Shown here: positions 46,117 to 55,720 of the stretch, piece by piece | Layout of the letters: each line of letters starts with the position of its first letter | How positions within the stretch are numbered: position 1 is the stretch's first letter | NCBI GenBank assembly: GCA_029821735.1 | Contig: JALGSU010000002.1 | Coordinates: 62,001-126,000, forward strand | Origin: Candidatus Zipacnadia bacterium | GTDB lineage: Bacteria; Armatimonadota; Zipacnadia; Zipacnadales; UBA5352 | Length of the DNA: 64,000 nucleotides | Direction of reading: 5' to 3' | Notes under the pieces: model-generated | The model's input: the letters and a program-made list of their open reading frames with translations, nothing else | Told to the model about the DNA's origin: nothing | Databases searched by the model: none | Program-made: the position numbers and the translations under genes

Positions 46117-46956
46117 CTACTCGGGGATGTGCGCGTTGTTCTCCTGTGCCCAGGCCAACAGCGCCTCGAAGCACTCATCCGGCACCTCGCACTCACCGAT
46201 CGCTACGGGGTGGCTGCCGCCAGGGCCATGGGAATCCGTACCGCCCGTGACGAGCATCCCGTATTCCTCGGCCAACTCAAGCGCCCGCCGTGTGTTCGAG
46301 GGCGTGTGCTGGGAGTGGTATGCCTCCAGACCGTTGAGACCGGCCTCGGCCAAATCGCGTATCATGCGCGTGCCAACTCCGAGCCCGGGGTGAGCCAGCA
46401 CCGAGCAACCGCCCGCCGCCCGGATGGCCTCGGCTGCCGCGAAGGGCGTGAGCTTGTAGCGCGGAACGTACGCGGGTTTGCCCCTGCCCAGATACCTGTC
46501 GAACGCCTCCTGCTGGGTCTTCACGTAGCCCTTGCGCAGCAGCGCCGCCGCCGCGTGAGGCCGTCCGAGACTCTCGCCATTGCTCTCGGCTTCGATGTCG
46601 CCGAGGGATATCTCGATGCCGCGCTGGCGCAGCTTGGCCGCTATCTCGTCGCCGCGCAGCAGCCGGGCGCTGCGCACGTAGCGGAAGACTTCGCCGAGCT
46701 CGCGATCGCGGAGGTCGAAGTAGTAACCAAGGATGTGGACCTCGGCGCCATCGTGCTCGGTACTGATCTCTACCGCGGGCACGATGGTCAGGTCAGTGCC
46801 GCGGGCGTTGTCCAGGGCCAGGCGCACGCCGGCGACGGTGTCATGGTCGGCGATGGCTATGGCGGTCAGGCCCTTGTCCAGAGCTTCAGCGACGATCTCG
46901 CTGGGGGCCTGCGTGCCATCGGACATGGTTGAGTGAATATGGAGGTCTACGCTCAT
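46117..46956 (-). CDS. PHP-domain phosphoesterase
   Basis: This 279-residue PHP enzyme has metal ligands in VDLHIHSTMSDGT, IADHDT, VPAVEISTE, VLAHPG and GGTDSHGP. The length and the insert between EIST and LAHPG match the RNase AM / nucleoside 3',5'-bisphosphate phosphatase (YciV) group, which trims nucleotides from RNA 5' ends or hydrolyses pAp. It heads a three-gene unit with the STAS and SGNH genes (13-base gap). Confidence 0.9.
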   Translation of the reverse strand: MSVDLHIHSTMSDGTQAPSEIVAEALDKGLTAIAIADHDTVAGVRLALDNARGTDLTIVPAVEISTEHDGAEVHILGYYFDLRDRELGEVFRYVRSARLLRGDEIAAKLRQRGIEISLGDIEAESNGESLGRPHAAAALLRKGYVKTQQEAFDRYLGRGKPAYVPRYKLTPFAAAEAIRAAGGCSVLAHPGLGVGTRMIRDLAEAGLNGLEAYHSQHTPSNTRRALELAEEYGMLVTGGTDSHGPGGSHPVAIGECEVPDECFEALLAWAQENNAHIPE

Positions 46957-47040
46957 TGTGGTTTCAGAAAGTCCTTCCCGTGTATCTGCGATGCGCGGTA
47001 GTTGTTTCGGCGCGAGAGACCGGGAGACCTTCGCGCGGGT

Positions 47041-47559
47041 CTACTGCGGCGGGGTCAGCCACTGGCGGGCAAGTAGCGCGGCGCCCCGCTTGTCCAGGGG
47101 CTGGTTGCCAGAGCCGCAGTCGGGAGCCTGAACGCAGGCGGGGCAGCCCGCGTCACACGGGCAGGTTTCGATCGCCTCGGCCGTGGCGGCCAGCAACTGG
47201 GGCATGCTCTCGAAGGCTGCCTCGGCAATGCCCACACCGCCGGGATGGCCGTCGTACACCGAGATCACCGGCGCGAGCAGGTCAGGATGGTCGGCCTCCG
47301 AGACGCCGCCCACGTCGCGAGTATCACAGTGCGCAAAGACGGGCAGCAGCGCGATCATCGCGTGCTCGAGGGCGTGCAGACTGCCCATCAGATCGCAGCC
47401 AGCCGCGGCCAGCGCCAGCACGTCCTCCTCGGTGGCGGCGATGACCACGCCCACGGTTTCGATGGTCTGAGGCGGGAGATCGAGCAGCTCCGTGCCAAGC
47501 TCGGCCTCGGTCATCTGGCGCACTTTGCGGAAGCCCGTGACTTGCGAGGTGATGTCCAC
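47041..47559 (-). pseudogene. C-terminal DUF1998-like part of the helicase, separated by a frameshift
   Basis: The 172-residue segment (LPPQTIETVGVVI, HALEHAMIALLPVFAHCDTRDVGG, YDGHPGGVGIAEAAF) ends in a four-Cys cluster (TCPCDAGCPACVQAPDCG), the DUF1998 domain of MrfA/YprA helicases. It continues the helicase frame exactly when one base is inserted near 47560 (TTGTGGAC read as TTG-GTG-GAC). GTG 47559 could start it alone, but this is unlikely. Confidence 0.75.
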
Positions 47560-49343
47560 AACTCGCCCAGACGACAGGGGGCACCGCCGGGCACCGTCCC
47601 CTCCTCCTGCCAGCTGACCACCTTCATCTGCGAGACCATCGTGGGCTCAGTGTAGTATCTGGCCCGGGTCTTGCGCGCCCAGGCAGTGCGTTCCTCAAGG
47701 TCCAGCCTCTCGACCAGATAGCTCTCCCCGGCGTGCAGGTAGATGGCGCCCTCGTGCACGGTGCGTAGAGCGCTGTCCGCATCGACCGTTCCGAGCTTGT
47801 CGCCAGTCTTCTCAAGCACAATGCTATAGGCCTGCCCGGCGGTGGAACGCAGGTTGATCTCAGCCGCCGGGTAGATATCGGGGTCGACCCAGTACCAGCG
47901 CGTGCGCTTGGTGACGTATGGCAGGCGGGAGTCTTCGCGGCTGGATGGGTCCCCGAGCACCTGGAGGATATCCTCCATCTCGTCACCGAAGAGCGCCACG
48001 TCGACGTCCTCGAGAGGCTGCTCGTAGGCCGCGCAAGCCAGATGACCGGCGAGGATGTAGCGGTTGCGCGGGTCAATGCGGACGCGCTCTGCATCGCGGT
48101 CAAGCAGATACTCGGGGTGTTCCAGCAGGTAGCGGTGCACGCCGCCGGGCAGCGTAACAAGCGCAGCCAGCGAGTCGCCCTGGGCACGCCCGGCGCGGCC
48201 AATCTGCTGCCAGGTGCTCGCGATGGTGCCCGGGTAGCCAGTGAGGATCGCCGCATCGAGGCCGCCGATGTCCACGCCGACCTCAAGCGCTGTGGTCGAG
48301 ACTACTCCGAGTAGCTCGCCCTCGAAGAGTTGGCGCTCGATCTCGCGCCGCTCGGCGGGCAGGTAGCCGCCCCGGTAGGCCATGACGCGATCGGCGAGTC
48401 CCTCTTCCTCAAGCTGCTCTCGAGCGTAGCGCAGGATCAGTTCGGCGACGCGCCGCGCCAGTACGAACACGATGCAGCGCACGCCCTTGCGCACCATCTC
48501 GCAGAGAAGCTCTGCGGCCTCGAGGCTCGCGCTGCGACGCTGACCGGTCGCCTGCTTGACCACGGGGGGCTGCCAGAGCATGAAGAAGCGCCTGCCCTGT
48601 GGGGCACCGTCCTCGTCGATCACACGCGCGGGCAGGCCGGTCAATTCGCCGAAGAGTTCGCCGGGGTTGCCGATGGTCGCCGAGCAGGCGACGAAGCGCG
48701 GGTTCGCTCCATACTTGGCCGCGATGCGACGCAGCCGGCGGATCACGTTGGCCGTGTGAGAGCCGAAGACTCCGCGGTAGGTATGCACCTCGTCGAGCAC
48801 CACGTAGTCGAGGTTGCGGAAGAACTCCGCCCAAGTGTGGTGATACGGCAAAATGCCGATGTGCAGCATGTCGGGGTTGGTCAGGACGACCTGGCACTCG
48901 CGCTTGATACGCCGGCGCTGGTTGCGAGGTGTGTCGCCATCGTAGGTGGCCGCCCGGAAGGCCTCGCCCGCGCCAAACTCGCCGAGCTTGCGGAGTTGGT
49001 CCTGTGCCAGGGCTTTCGTCGGGTAGACCAACAGCGCGCGCGAGGTGGGGCGCTCGTAGATGTGCTGAGCCAGCGGGACCACGTAGCAGAGGGTCTTGCC
49101 CGAGGCGGTGCCGGAGACGACCACAACGTTCTCGCCGCTGAGTGTGGCCTCGATGGCCTGCGTCTGATGCTGATAGAGCCTGTCGATCCCGAGCCCGTCG
49201 AGGATGCTCTGCACGGTCGGGTTCAGGTCGATACCCAACTGCCCGTACATGGCCTCGCGTTCGGGCAGGCGCGACAGATTGTGTATCTGCCCGGCGTAGT
49301 CCTCGCGGGACCGGATGTCACTCAGCAGGGACTCGAAGTCCAT
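47511..49343 (-). CDS. DEAD/DEAH-box helicase (MrfA/YprA-like), frameshifted near the end
   Basis: The frame holds a complete SF2 helicase core: YQHQTQAIEATLSG (Q-like motif), VSGTASGKTLCYV (Walker A), LLVYPTKALAQDQ, VVLDEVHTYRGVFG (DEVH), VACSATIGNP (SAT), VVSTTALEVGVDIGG and QQIGRAGRAQG. With the DUF1998 domain in the next frame the whole protein would be about 765 residues, the size of MrfA, a 3'-5' DNA helicase used in mitomycin-type adduct repair. The last 18 residues here are out of frame. ATG 49343 is preferred over TTG 49361. Confidence 0.88.
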   Translation of the reverse strand: MDFESLLSDIRSREDYAGQIHNLSRLPEREAMYGQLGIDLNPTVQSILDGLGIDRLYQHQTQAIEATLSGENVVVVSGTASGKTLCYVVPLAQHIYERPTSRALLVYPTKALAQDQLRKLGEFGAGEAFRAATYDGDTPRNQRRRIKRECQVVLTNPDMLHIGILPYHHTWAEFFRNLDYVVLDEVHTYRGVFGSHTANVIRRLRRIAAKYGANPRFVACSATIGNPGELFGELTGLPARVIDEDGAPQGRRFFMLWQPPVVKQATGQRRSASLEAAELLCEMVRKGVRCIVFVLARRVAELILRYAREQLEEEGLADRVMAYRGGYLPAERREIERQLFEGELLGVVSTTALEVGVDIGGLDAAILTGYPGTIASTWQQIGRAGRAQGDSLAALVTLPGGVHRYLLEHPEYLLDRDAERVRIDPRNRYILAGHLACAAYEQPLEDVDVALFGDEMEDILQVLGDPSSREDSRLPYVTKRTRWYWVDPDIYPAAEINLRSTAGQAYSIVLEKTGDKLGTVDADSALRTVHEGAIYLHAGESYLVERLDLEERTAWARKTRARYYTEPTMVSQMKVVSWQEEGTVPGGAPCRLGELWTSPRKSRASAKCAR

Positions 49344-49415
49344 TGGGTTACCTGCCGCCAATCGCCGATGACGGATACGGCACGGACACTGGTCCGACGC
49401 CCGACCTGCCCTGCT

Positions 49416-49979
49416 TCACTCCTGGCATTGACACTTTCGGCGAGAACGCACGTTGGTGAATCTGGGCTCGATTCCATGTTCTCGCAACAATGTGTCTATT
49501 TCTTCTGTGTGCTCAAGCGTCTGCCCGAACCTGTAGCACCCATCGAGCATCTGCAGCCAGACGTGCTCGCCCTGCTCGATACTGCTGGTTACCTTCGGGT
49601 AGTACTCGTCAAAATGGAACTCAATAAGGTGCTCCAGAAGGAATGAAGGCACCAGTTCCAGGATCTTCCGACGGCTCCGCACCAGCCGCTCCACGGTCGG
49701 CCACACGCGGTGCGGCCATTGTTCTATGTAGTCGCCAATATAGCACAACGCCCGTTCGTGTATGTCCTCGCGTGGGTCATCAACCAGCTGGTTGAGGAGC
49801 TCGAGTGCGAAACCCACGTTGCCGTGAATTCGACTGCCAATATACAGCCAATCCAGACAGTCTCTCCGGCTCTGGATGCCCCGCTCTTCCGCCATCTGGC
49901 GCAGCGAACAACGCTCTTCCTTGCTGAAGCGCATGTGAAAGTGGTCATCTGGACAGGTGGTCTCAATCCTGTTGCTCAT
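49416..49979 (-). CDS. Helical protein of unknown function
   Basis: The 187-residue product is rich in amphipathic helices (VGFALELLNQLVDDPREDIHE, RKILELVPSFLLEHLIEFHF) reminiscent of HEAT-like repeats, and ends with an unusual basic Cys tail (NVRSRRKCQCQE). ATG 49979 overlaps the tatC end by 17 bases. No family is recognised; it is soluble, with no signal peptide. Confidence 0.65.
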   Translation of the reverse strand: MSNRIETTCPDDHFHMRFSKEERCSLRQMAEERGIQSRRDCLDWLYIGSRIHGNVGFALELLNQLVDDPREDIHERALCYIGDYIEQWPHRVWPTVERLVRSRRKILELVPSFLLEHLIEFHFDEYYPKVTSSIEQGEHVWLQMLDGCYRFGQTLEHTEEIDTLLREHGIEPRFTNVRSRRKCQCQE

Positions 49980-50808
49980 CGCTCCGGTCATCCCCATCGT
50001 CAGCCTCGCCCGCGTCTTGGTCGGGGTGGTAATCATCATCAGGCTCGAAGGCAGGGAGGGCCCCATCCGGCTCACCCAGACCCTCGTCACCAGACTTCTT
50101 CTCCACCCAGCCACATAGGATGATGCTGAGCAGGTACAGCCCGATCATGGGTCCAGCGAGGAAGGTCAGCGTGGCCGGATCGGTGGTCGGAGTGACGAAG
50201 GCCGCGAAGACAAAGATGATGACCACGGCCTGGCGCCAGAAGGCGATCAGTTGCTTCTTGGTCACGAAGCCAACGCGTGCGAAAAACATCAAAACCAGCG
50301 GCAACTCGAATGACACGCCGAAGACCAGCAGGAGCCGCATGAGGAAATACAGGTATGGACGCAGAGTCAGCTCAGGCGCCACACCGAGACCCACGTTGAA
50401 GGTGAACAGGAAGGCAAACGCCTTGGGGGCGAGCCAGTAGCAGAAGACAACGCCGGAAAGGAAGAGAATCGTGGCTGCTGGGATCATGAGGATCGCCCAG
50501 CGTTTCTCATGGTCTTCCAGTGCGGGCTCAATGAAGAGCCACAGTTCCATGAAGATCAGCGGGGAGGCGGCGATGATGCCCGCCACCAGCGCGATCTCCA
50601 TCATCAGCACGATGCCGCCGGCGGCCTCGAAGATGCGGAAGGTGAAGTCCTCGATGCCAGCGACCTGAGCCGCAATCTCCGCGGGGTAGCGCAGCAGTGA
50701 GAGCAGGTCATTACGGAACGCCCACGCGGCCAGCATTGCCAGCACAACGTAGATGACCATGCGTATGAGCCGCCACCTGAGTTCCTCGAGGTGGTCCCAG
50801 AAGCTCAT
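49963..50808 (-). CDS. tatC: Sec-independent translocase subunit TatC
   Basis: This 281-residue six-helix protein has the TatC signatures MSFWDHLEELRWRLIR (twin-arginine receptor region), FMELWLFIEPALEDHEKRW, GVSFELPLVLMFFARVGFV and FAAFVTPTTDPATLTFLAGPM. The cytoplasmic tail is Asp/Glu-rich. It recognises twin-arginine signal peptides; tatA is encoded 39 kb away. The following helical-protein gene overlaps its end. Confidence 0.96.
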   Translation of the reverse strand: MSFWDHLEELRWRLIRMVIYVVLAMLAAWAFRNDLLSLLRYPAEIAAQVAGIEDFTFRIFEAAGGIVLMMEIALVAGIIAASPLIFMELWLFIEPALEDHEKRWAILMIPAATILFLSGVVFCYWLAPKAFAFLFTFNVGLGVAPELTLRPYLYFLMRLLLVFGVSFELPLVLMFFARVGFVTKKQLIAFWRQAVVIIFVFAAFVTPTTDPATLTFLAGPMIGLYLLSIILCGWVEKKSGDEGLGEPDGALPAFEPDDDYHPDQDAGEADDGDDRSDEQQD

Positions 50809-50838
50809 CTCACCAGCGTCCTCACTTGAGCGCCAAGC

Positions 50839-51705
50839 CTACTCGGGATAGCACTCGCGCAGCCAGTCGGCGAGCGTCCCGTCATGCGCTGCGTGAGCCA
50901 GGTGCTCGTCGCCACGCTGACTGCCCCACGAGTAGTATATCACTACGTTCCCGGCGAACTCACAGAAGTCGATGTCAGAGTTGTTGATGTTCTCGTCCGG
51001 ATCAGGCCGGAGGATGGGGTTGGCCGGGCTTTCCTCCCAGTGCAACAGGTCCCGCGAGCGGGTGAGGAAGGTCTCGAACCACCATGTCTCCGGACGCTCG
51101 AGATACCACATGTAGTAGAAGCCGTCGTGGTGCCTGAAGCTGGGGCAGGCGGTGTAGCGGTCGGTACCATAGATGGCCTGCTCGACCGGAAGTGTGGTCC
51201 AGGTGACCAGATCGTCGGAGACCGCGAACCGGATGGTGAAGTTCGGCCAACGCGAATCGTTGGTCTCGATCGCCATCACGTGGCGCTCACCGTCAGAGCA
51301 CACCGAAGTGTTGTAGAACCGCTCGCCGACTGCCTGCACCGCGAGCGACTGTTCCCAGTGATCCGGATCGTCGCTGCGGAAAAGCACGACGTCGTCGGTG
51401 TCGCCCTCTTTGATGCCTTGGGTGGCGTAGACGAAGAGTTCGTCGCCGCGCACGAAGGGCACGGCAAAGGTGAAGCCCTCGGCGAACTCACTGAGCACTT
51501 CGCAAGCGGCGAACTCATCGGCGTCGCGCACGTCGCGCGTGCCGTCAGCGAGACGCCGGAGCCGCAGATAGTGCAGACCCCCGTGGGTATTGTCGGGGGT
51601 CAGCGGGCGCACAGACTCGAGGATGAGCAACTCGCCCCGGTACACAAAGGGCGAGGTCTCAACAAGTTGGTGCTGCACGGTCCCGAGCTTGCGGATGGGT
51701 GGCAT
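50839..51705 (-). CDS. Five-bladed beta-propeller protein (GH43/GH32-like)
   Basis: The 288-residue product is all-beta, with repeating blades (ETSPFVYRGELLILES, GFTFAVPFVRGDELFVYAT, DDLVTWTTLPVEQAIYGTD, DGFYYMWYLERPE, SDIDFCEFAGNVVIYYSWG) as in GH43/GH32-like hydrolases and phosphorylases. No signal peptide is seen. The catalytic acids cannot be assigned with confidence. ATG 51705 follows AGGGGGG. It lies just downstream of the DUF6785 transporter-like gene (28 bases), possibly as a carbohydrate pair. Confidence 0.78.
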   Translation of the reverse strand: MPPIRKLGTVQHQLVETSPFVYRGELLILESVRPLTPDNTHGGLHYLRLRRLADGTRDVRDADEFAACEVLSEFAEGFTFAVPFVRGDELFVYATQGIKEGDTDDVVLFRSDDPDHWEQSLAVQAVGERFYNTSVCSDGERHVMAIETNDSRWPNFTIRFAVSDDLVTWTTLPVEQAIYGTDRYTACPSFRHHDGFYYMWYLERPETWWFETFLTRSRDLLHWEESPANPILRPDPDENINNSDIDFCEFAGNVVIYYSWGSQRGDEHLAHAAHDGTLADWLRECYPE

Positions 51706-51733
51706 GGAGGTACCCCCCTGGAAGTGGCCGCCG

Positions 51734-53857
51734 TCAGAACCAGATCGTTGGTAAGTGCTCGAAGACAGGCAGTCCTGTCGTTTTGGCAAGACCCATGATG
51801 ATGCCAGTGAAGAAGAAATGCCCTATGACTATCCCTAAGAACATTGGCATCAGCCGTCTATACGTCCCCACTCCACCTAGCTTCAGGGTTAACGCCTTGA
51901 TCCCCCACACGATTAAGAATGGGGCCCAGAAGCGCCGACCGTGGTTCATGCCGATTACGAAGCCCGCGGGGTGGAACGGGAAGCGCAGGTTGATATTGCG
52001 CAAGACCAAGCCGCCGACCGTGATGAGCAGGCCCACCGCCGCTGCGACGAGTGCCTGGGGCTTGGCGGGGAGCGGCGCGTTCACGAGACCGATGGCCCAG
52101 TCCGCGTCCTGGTGGGCATAGCGCACGCGGACGCCGCCGGCGTAGGTGCCGCCGCCGAGGACGTTGGCGCCGTGATCGTAGAAGCTTGTCAGATGCATCC
52201 ACCAGCCCAGCGCAAGGCCGATCGGGATGGCCAGCAGCATGACCTTGGTCATGTCGCCGACGTCCATGCCCGCGCGCCGGGTCATGTTGTAGCTCTCAAG
52301 CTGCGCGGCCAGCCCCGAATGCGGGTAGCCCCGGTCCAGCCATTTGAGGTGGAAGATCGCGGCGAAAGGCCGATAGTCGCCCTGGCGACCGATAGCGCTG
52401 GCCCCGAACATCTCAAGGTAGCCGGTGCTCATGGACGAGTGTGGGAAGAGCCAGGGAGTCGCCGCACCCGCGATGGCCCTCACGCGACCGTGACCGACGG
52501 CCGAGATGAAGAACAAGCCCACGATGAAGAGCGTGTAGTGCATGGGCAGGCCCATCCAGATCATGAAGGCGATGATGAACAGCAACCCGAGCAGGGCGCC
52601 ACGCGTCATCCATACGTGCGCCTCGGTGATCGGGTAGTCCCCGAGTTCATCGCTTTCCTTGCCGCCGAAGGCTCGCGTCATTGCCTGCATAAGCGGCTTG
52701 CGCGCCACCCACACCGCCGCAAGCACGAACCCGACGAACGAACCTGTGGAGGTGTTCCGGTAGGTGCCACCATCAAGCTGCCGGCCCATGGCCGCCATCA
52801 GCACAGTGAAGAGCATGTAGCCGATCCAGGTCAGGCCCGTGGTGAGGAGCACGTCCTGGGAGGCGAAGTAGGCCAGCCCATAGGCTTCCGGCATGATGAA
52901 GACATTGATGCCGCCACCAATGACGCTCCACGGGTGCTCGGTCAGCAGTTGCCCAAGCGGGTATTCGCGGCCAAAGAGCGGGAACGCGAAGGTCGTGGCG
53001 GCAAGCATCTCGTGCAACCCGTACGAAGCGCCGAGAGCAAAGCCTATCCACATTACCGAGTCGCGCAGCAACGGCGTGCCCGGCACGAACGAGCGCTTGC
53101 CGGTCACCCCGAGCGGTATCTCAACCAGCGGGTATGGCAGTCGCTCGGAGAGGGTCCACTCGCGTTCGCACAGCCCGGCGATACATTGCATGGTGAAGAA
53201 GATCGCGAGCATGAAGAGCGACCAGACCGCCAGTGGCACGAGCCAGAAACGCCATGGCACCATCTGCGTGCGCGCTGCGGCGCCAGCTCCCCAGCGCAGG
53301 AGCGTGCTGATAACGGGGACGTTGCCCATGTCAGGTACTCGCACGGGAGCGTCCGCGCCTTCGTAGTACTGGCGGACGGTCTCAGCATCGGTTACCTGCA
53401 GCACGTCGTTGACGAAGGGCTGCGCTTCCGCGAAATCGTTGCTGTAGTCAGCAAAATAGGCCATGGTGGCCATCTCGGGGAGGATAGTGCGGATCACCCC
53501 GACCGAGAAGATGATGGTCGCGACGGTAACGAAGGCGTACACGTACATGATCTGCGAACCGGACATCGCCAGTCGGCCGAAGAAGCGGGCCAGGCCGCCA
53601 TTAACCGCGCCAATGCGCTTGGCCGCTGCGTTGGCAAGCACGCCCAGGGCCACGAGGGCAATGAGGAAGCCCAGCGAGGTCATGGGAGGCACTGACTCTG
53701 ATATCTGGCAGGCGAAGGCCATCAGTTCGGCCTCGCGCTCCCAGATTACGGCCACGAAGGCCAGGAGTACGCACACGATGATGGTGGTGAAGCGCACACG
53801 TTCGGACTTGCCGGATCCGGCGTCGTCGCCCTGCTTGATCGCATCAATGACAGCCAT
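51734..53857 (-). CDS. Large polytopic membrane protein (DUF6785/DUF6784-like)
   Basis: This 707-residue protein has some 13-14 hydrophobic helices and the landmarks EREWTLSERLPYPLVEIPL, RYRNTSTGS-type loop (GGTYRNTSTGSFVG), GYLEMFGASAIGR and FPFHPAGFVIGMNHG. These match the DUF6785 family, found mostly in Planctomycetota, Armatimonadota and related metagenomic genomes and distantly like oligopeptide transporters. Transport is inferred from topology; no substrate is known. ATG 53857 has a weak ribosome site. A TATACT box lies at 53989-53994 on the minus strand without a clear -35. Confidence 0.85.
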   Translation of the reverse strand: MAVIDAIKQGDDAGSGKSERVRFTTIIVCVLLAFVAVIWEREAELMAFACQISESVPPMTSLGFLIALVALGVLANAAAKRIGAVNGGLARFFGRLAMSGSQIMYVYAFVTVATIIFSVGVIRTILPEMATMAYFADYSNDFAEAQPFVNDVLQVTDAETVRQYYEGADAPVRVPDMGNVPVISTLLRWGAGAAARTQMVPWRFWLVPLAVWSLFMLAIFFTMQCIAGLCEREWTLSERLPYPLVEIPLGVTGKRSFVPGTPLLRDSVMWIGFALGASYGLHEMLAATTFAFPLFGREYPLGQLLTEHPWSVIGGGINVFIMPEAYGLAYFASQDVLLTTGLTWIGYMLFTVLMAAMGRQLDGGTYRNTSTGSFVGFVLAAVWVARKPLMQAMTRAFGGKESDELGDYPITEAHVWMTRGALLGLLFIIAFMIWMGLPMHYTLFIVGLFFISAVGHGRVRAIAGAATPWLFPHSSMSTGYLEMFGASAIGRQGDYRPFAAIFHLKWLDRGYPHSGLAAQLESYNMTRRAGMDVGDMTKVMLLAIPIGLALGWWMHLTSFYDHGANVLGGGTYAGGVRVRYAHQDADWAIGLVNAPLPAKPQALVAAAVGLLITVGGLVLRNINLRFPFHPAGFVIGMNHGRRFWAPFLIVWGIKALTLKLGGVGTYRRLMPMFLGIVIGHFFFTGIIMGLAKTTGLPVFEHLPTIWF

Positions 53858-54071
53858 TCGTCAGGTCACGCTTTCTGCCGCCCGTCGCGACCGGCAAAGC
53901 TGTCCCGGGCGCGACGGTGTAGTTGTCCTCAGACGAGCGGGCACCATACACTGCCCGCACATGAGTGCGAGACGAGATACGGTCGCACAGTATAGCACAA
54001 AGAGGGGGATGCGTGGAAGTGACGTGCGGGCGAGGAGTGTACGCATCCGCGCTCCTCAATCAGCGGCCCCG

Positions 54072-55496
54072 CTACTCACCCGCTCGGCGCTTGCCATCTA
54101 TCCACGAAATGTAAGGCATGGGGCCGGGGTCGCACACCTCGTTCATGCGCCCGGGCAGAGGCTGGTTGATGACCGCCTCGATGCGCTTGCGAGACAACGC
54201 CACCACGTCGGGGTGAGCCGCCACCACGTTCGTGTCCTGGTCGGGCATGGCGAAGAGCATCTCCTCGACCTCGGCCCCACCCACGCCACATGAGTAGAGC
54301 CACTCGCCGTCCATCACCGACGCCGCCGCCTGGGCGTTGCCGGTCGTATTGATCGCCCAGCCAGTGACTATGTGATCGCGCAGGCAGTCAGTCTCCCCCG
54401 TGGCCAGCCCCCAGACGTCCAGCCCCTCGCACCGGTGCGGCACGTCGAGCCGGCTCAGCAGCGTGGGCATCAGATCGTGGCTTTGCACGAACGCGTCGCT
54501 GACCACCCCGTGCGGGCCGTCGGGGTGCCACATATACCACAGGAAGCCCGCGTTGTACGTGCGCATGTTCCCGTGGCCCTTGCCGAAGCCGCCGTGGTCC
54601 ATGATCTGAGTGCCGTGGTCCGACAAAACCACGACGATGGTCTCGTCCCAGAGATTGAGTTCGTCGAGCTTGTCGAAGAGGCGGCCGACCTGTTTATCGA
54701 CGAAGGTGACCTCGCCGAGATAGAGGGCCCGCACGCGCGCGGTCTCCTCTTCAGTGGCCTCCTGACCCTCGTGATGCGTGCCGGGGACGATGAAATCGAT
54801 GCCATCGTAGTCCGGGCAATACTCGTCGGCGTACTTCGTGGGCGGATCCCATGGCTCGTGGGGGTCGAAGGAGTCCACCCACAGGAAGAACGGCGCGTTG
54901 TGGTCGGCGGCGTCCAGCCATTCGCAGGCGGAGCTGAAGACGCGTGCGGCCTGGTAATCGTCCTCGCTCTCGCGCTTGCCCTGGTTGTAGAGATACTGGG
55001 TGAGCATCGCGTGCCGGTTCCAGTTGATGGGCTGGCGCACGTGGCGCTTCATCTCGTCCTCGATCATCGCCGGATGGCCGGGCTTCCAGTTGTCGGACTC
55101 CTGCCCGCGCACGAAATCATAGGCCACCATCCCGCGCGTGAAGTTCATGGTTGGCTTGAACATGTGGTACGCGTCGGCGACCATGCCGGTGTAGTAGCCA
55201 CGCGCGAGGAGGACTTCGGCGATGGTGTCCTGCTCATCGGGGATCTTGTGCCAGCCGGGCTGATGGTGCCAGTGGCCACGGCGCTCGTAGTTGTAGCTGA
55301 AGGGGAATGAGCGGCAGCCGGTCATGAAGCCTCGGCGCATCTGCAGCGTCGGCTGTCCCTCGCCATAGGCGCCCTCAAAGACCACGCTGCGCGCGTAGAA
55401 GTCATCGAGGTAGGGCGTGCGAGTGTCGCTGAGCTTCTTGCCGGGTCCTACGATGTCATTGCGGAATGTGTCCAGACAGATGCAGATGACGTTCAC
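54072..55496 (-). CDS. Sulfatase-like alkaline-phosphatase-superfamily enzyme with Thr nucleophile position
   Basis: The 474-residue product has the superfamily metal sites (ICLDTFRNDIVG, WVDSFDPHEPWDPP, VVLSDHGTQIMDHG with GKGHGN). At the sulfatase C/S-x-P-x-R-x4-T-G motif it reads T50-L-Q-M-R54-RGFM-T59-G60, so Thr replaces the Cys/Ser that becomes formylglycine. It may be a phosphodiesterase-like or phosphonate-type hydrolase using Thr, as NPP enzymes do, and should not be assumed to be a sulfatase. GTG 55496 follows GGAGG by about 8 bases. No signal peptide. Confidence 0.88.
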   Translation of the reverse strand: MNVICICLDTFRNDIVGPGKKLSDTRTPYLDDFYARSVVFEGAYGEGQPTLQMRRGFMTGCRSFPFSYNYERRGHWHHQPGWHKIPDEQDTIAEVLLARGYYTGMVADAYHMFKPTMNFTRGMVAYDFVRGQESDNWKPGHPAMIEDEMKRHVRQPINWNRHAMLTQYLYNQGKRESEDDYQAARVFSSACEWLDAADHNAPFFLWVDSFDPHEPWDPPTKYADEYCPDYDGIDFIVPGTHHEGQEATEEETARVRALYLGEVTFVDKQVGRLFDKLDELNLWDETIVVVLSDHGTQIMDHGGFGKGHGNMRTYNAGFLWYMWHPDGPHGVVSDAFVQSHDLMPTLLSRLDVPHRCEGLDVWGLATGETDCLRDHIVTGWAINTTGNAQAAASVMDGEWLYSCGVGGAEVEEMLFAMPDQDTNVVAAHPDVVALSRKRIEAVINQPLPGRMNEVCDPGPMPYISWIDGKRRAGE

Positions 55497-55720
55497 GCAG
55501 ATCGCCTCCGTGCCGCCTTTGGCCACCACGCCCCCTTGCGCGCATCGTCACACTCAGCGCACTCCAGGCGGCTTAACGCAAGCTTCGCTTGCGCCTGTTG
55601 TTCGCGACTGTCCACCTTGCACGACAGACGAACGTACCAGCAGTGGTTCGGCGAGAGGAACCGAAGGACCTGCGGACACGATCGACGCCGCGCAGTCGCC
55701 TGCTCAGGGCCGCCCGACGG

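Noticed and set aside
51941..53695. A 584-residue open frame on the plus strand opposite the DUF6785 gene
   Set aside because: His/Arg-rich composition without domains; it mirrors the codon bias of the real minus-strand membrane protein. The same applies to long frames opposite dnaK (56317-57702) and the helicase (48330-49646).
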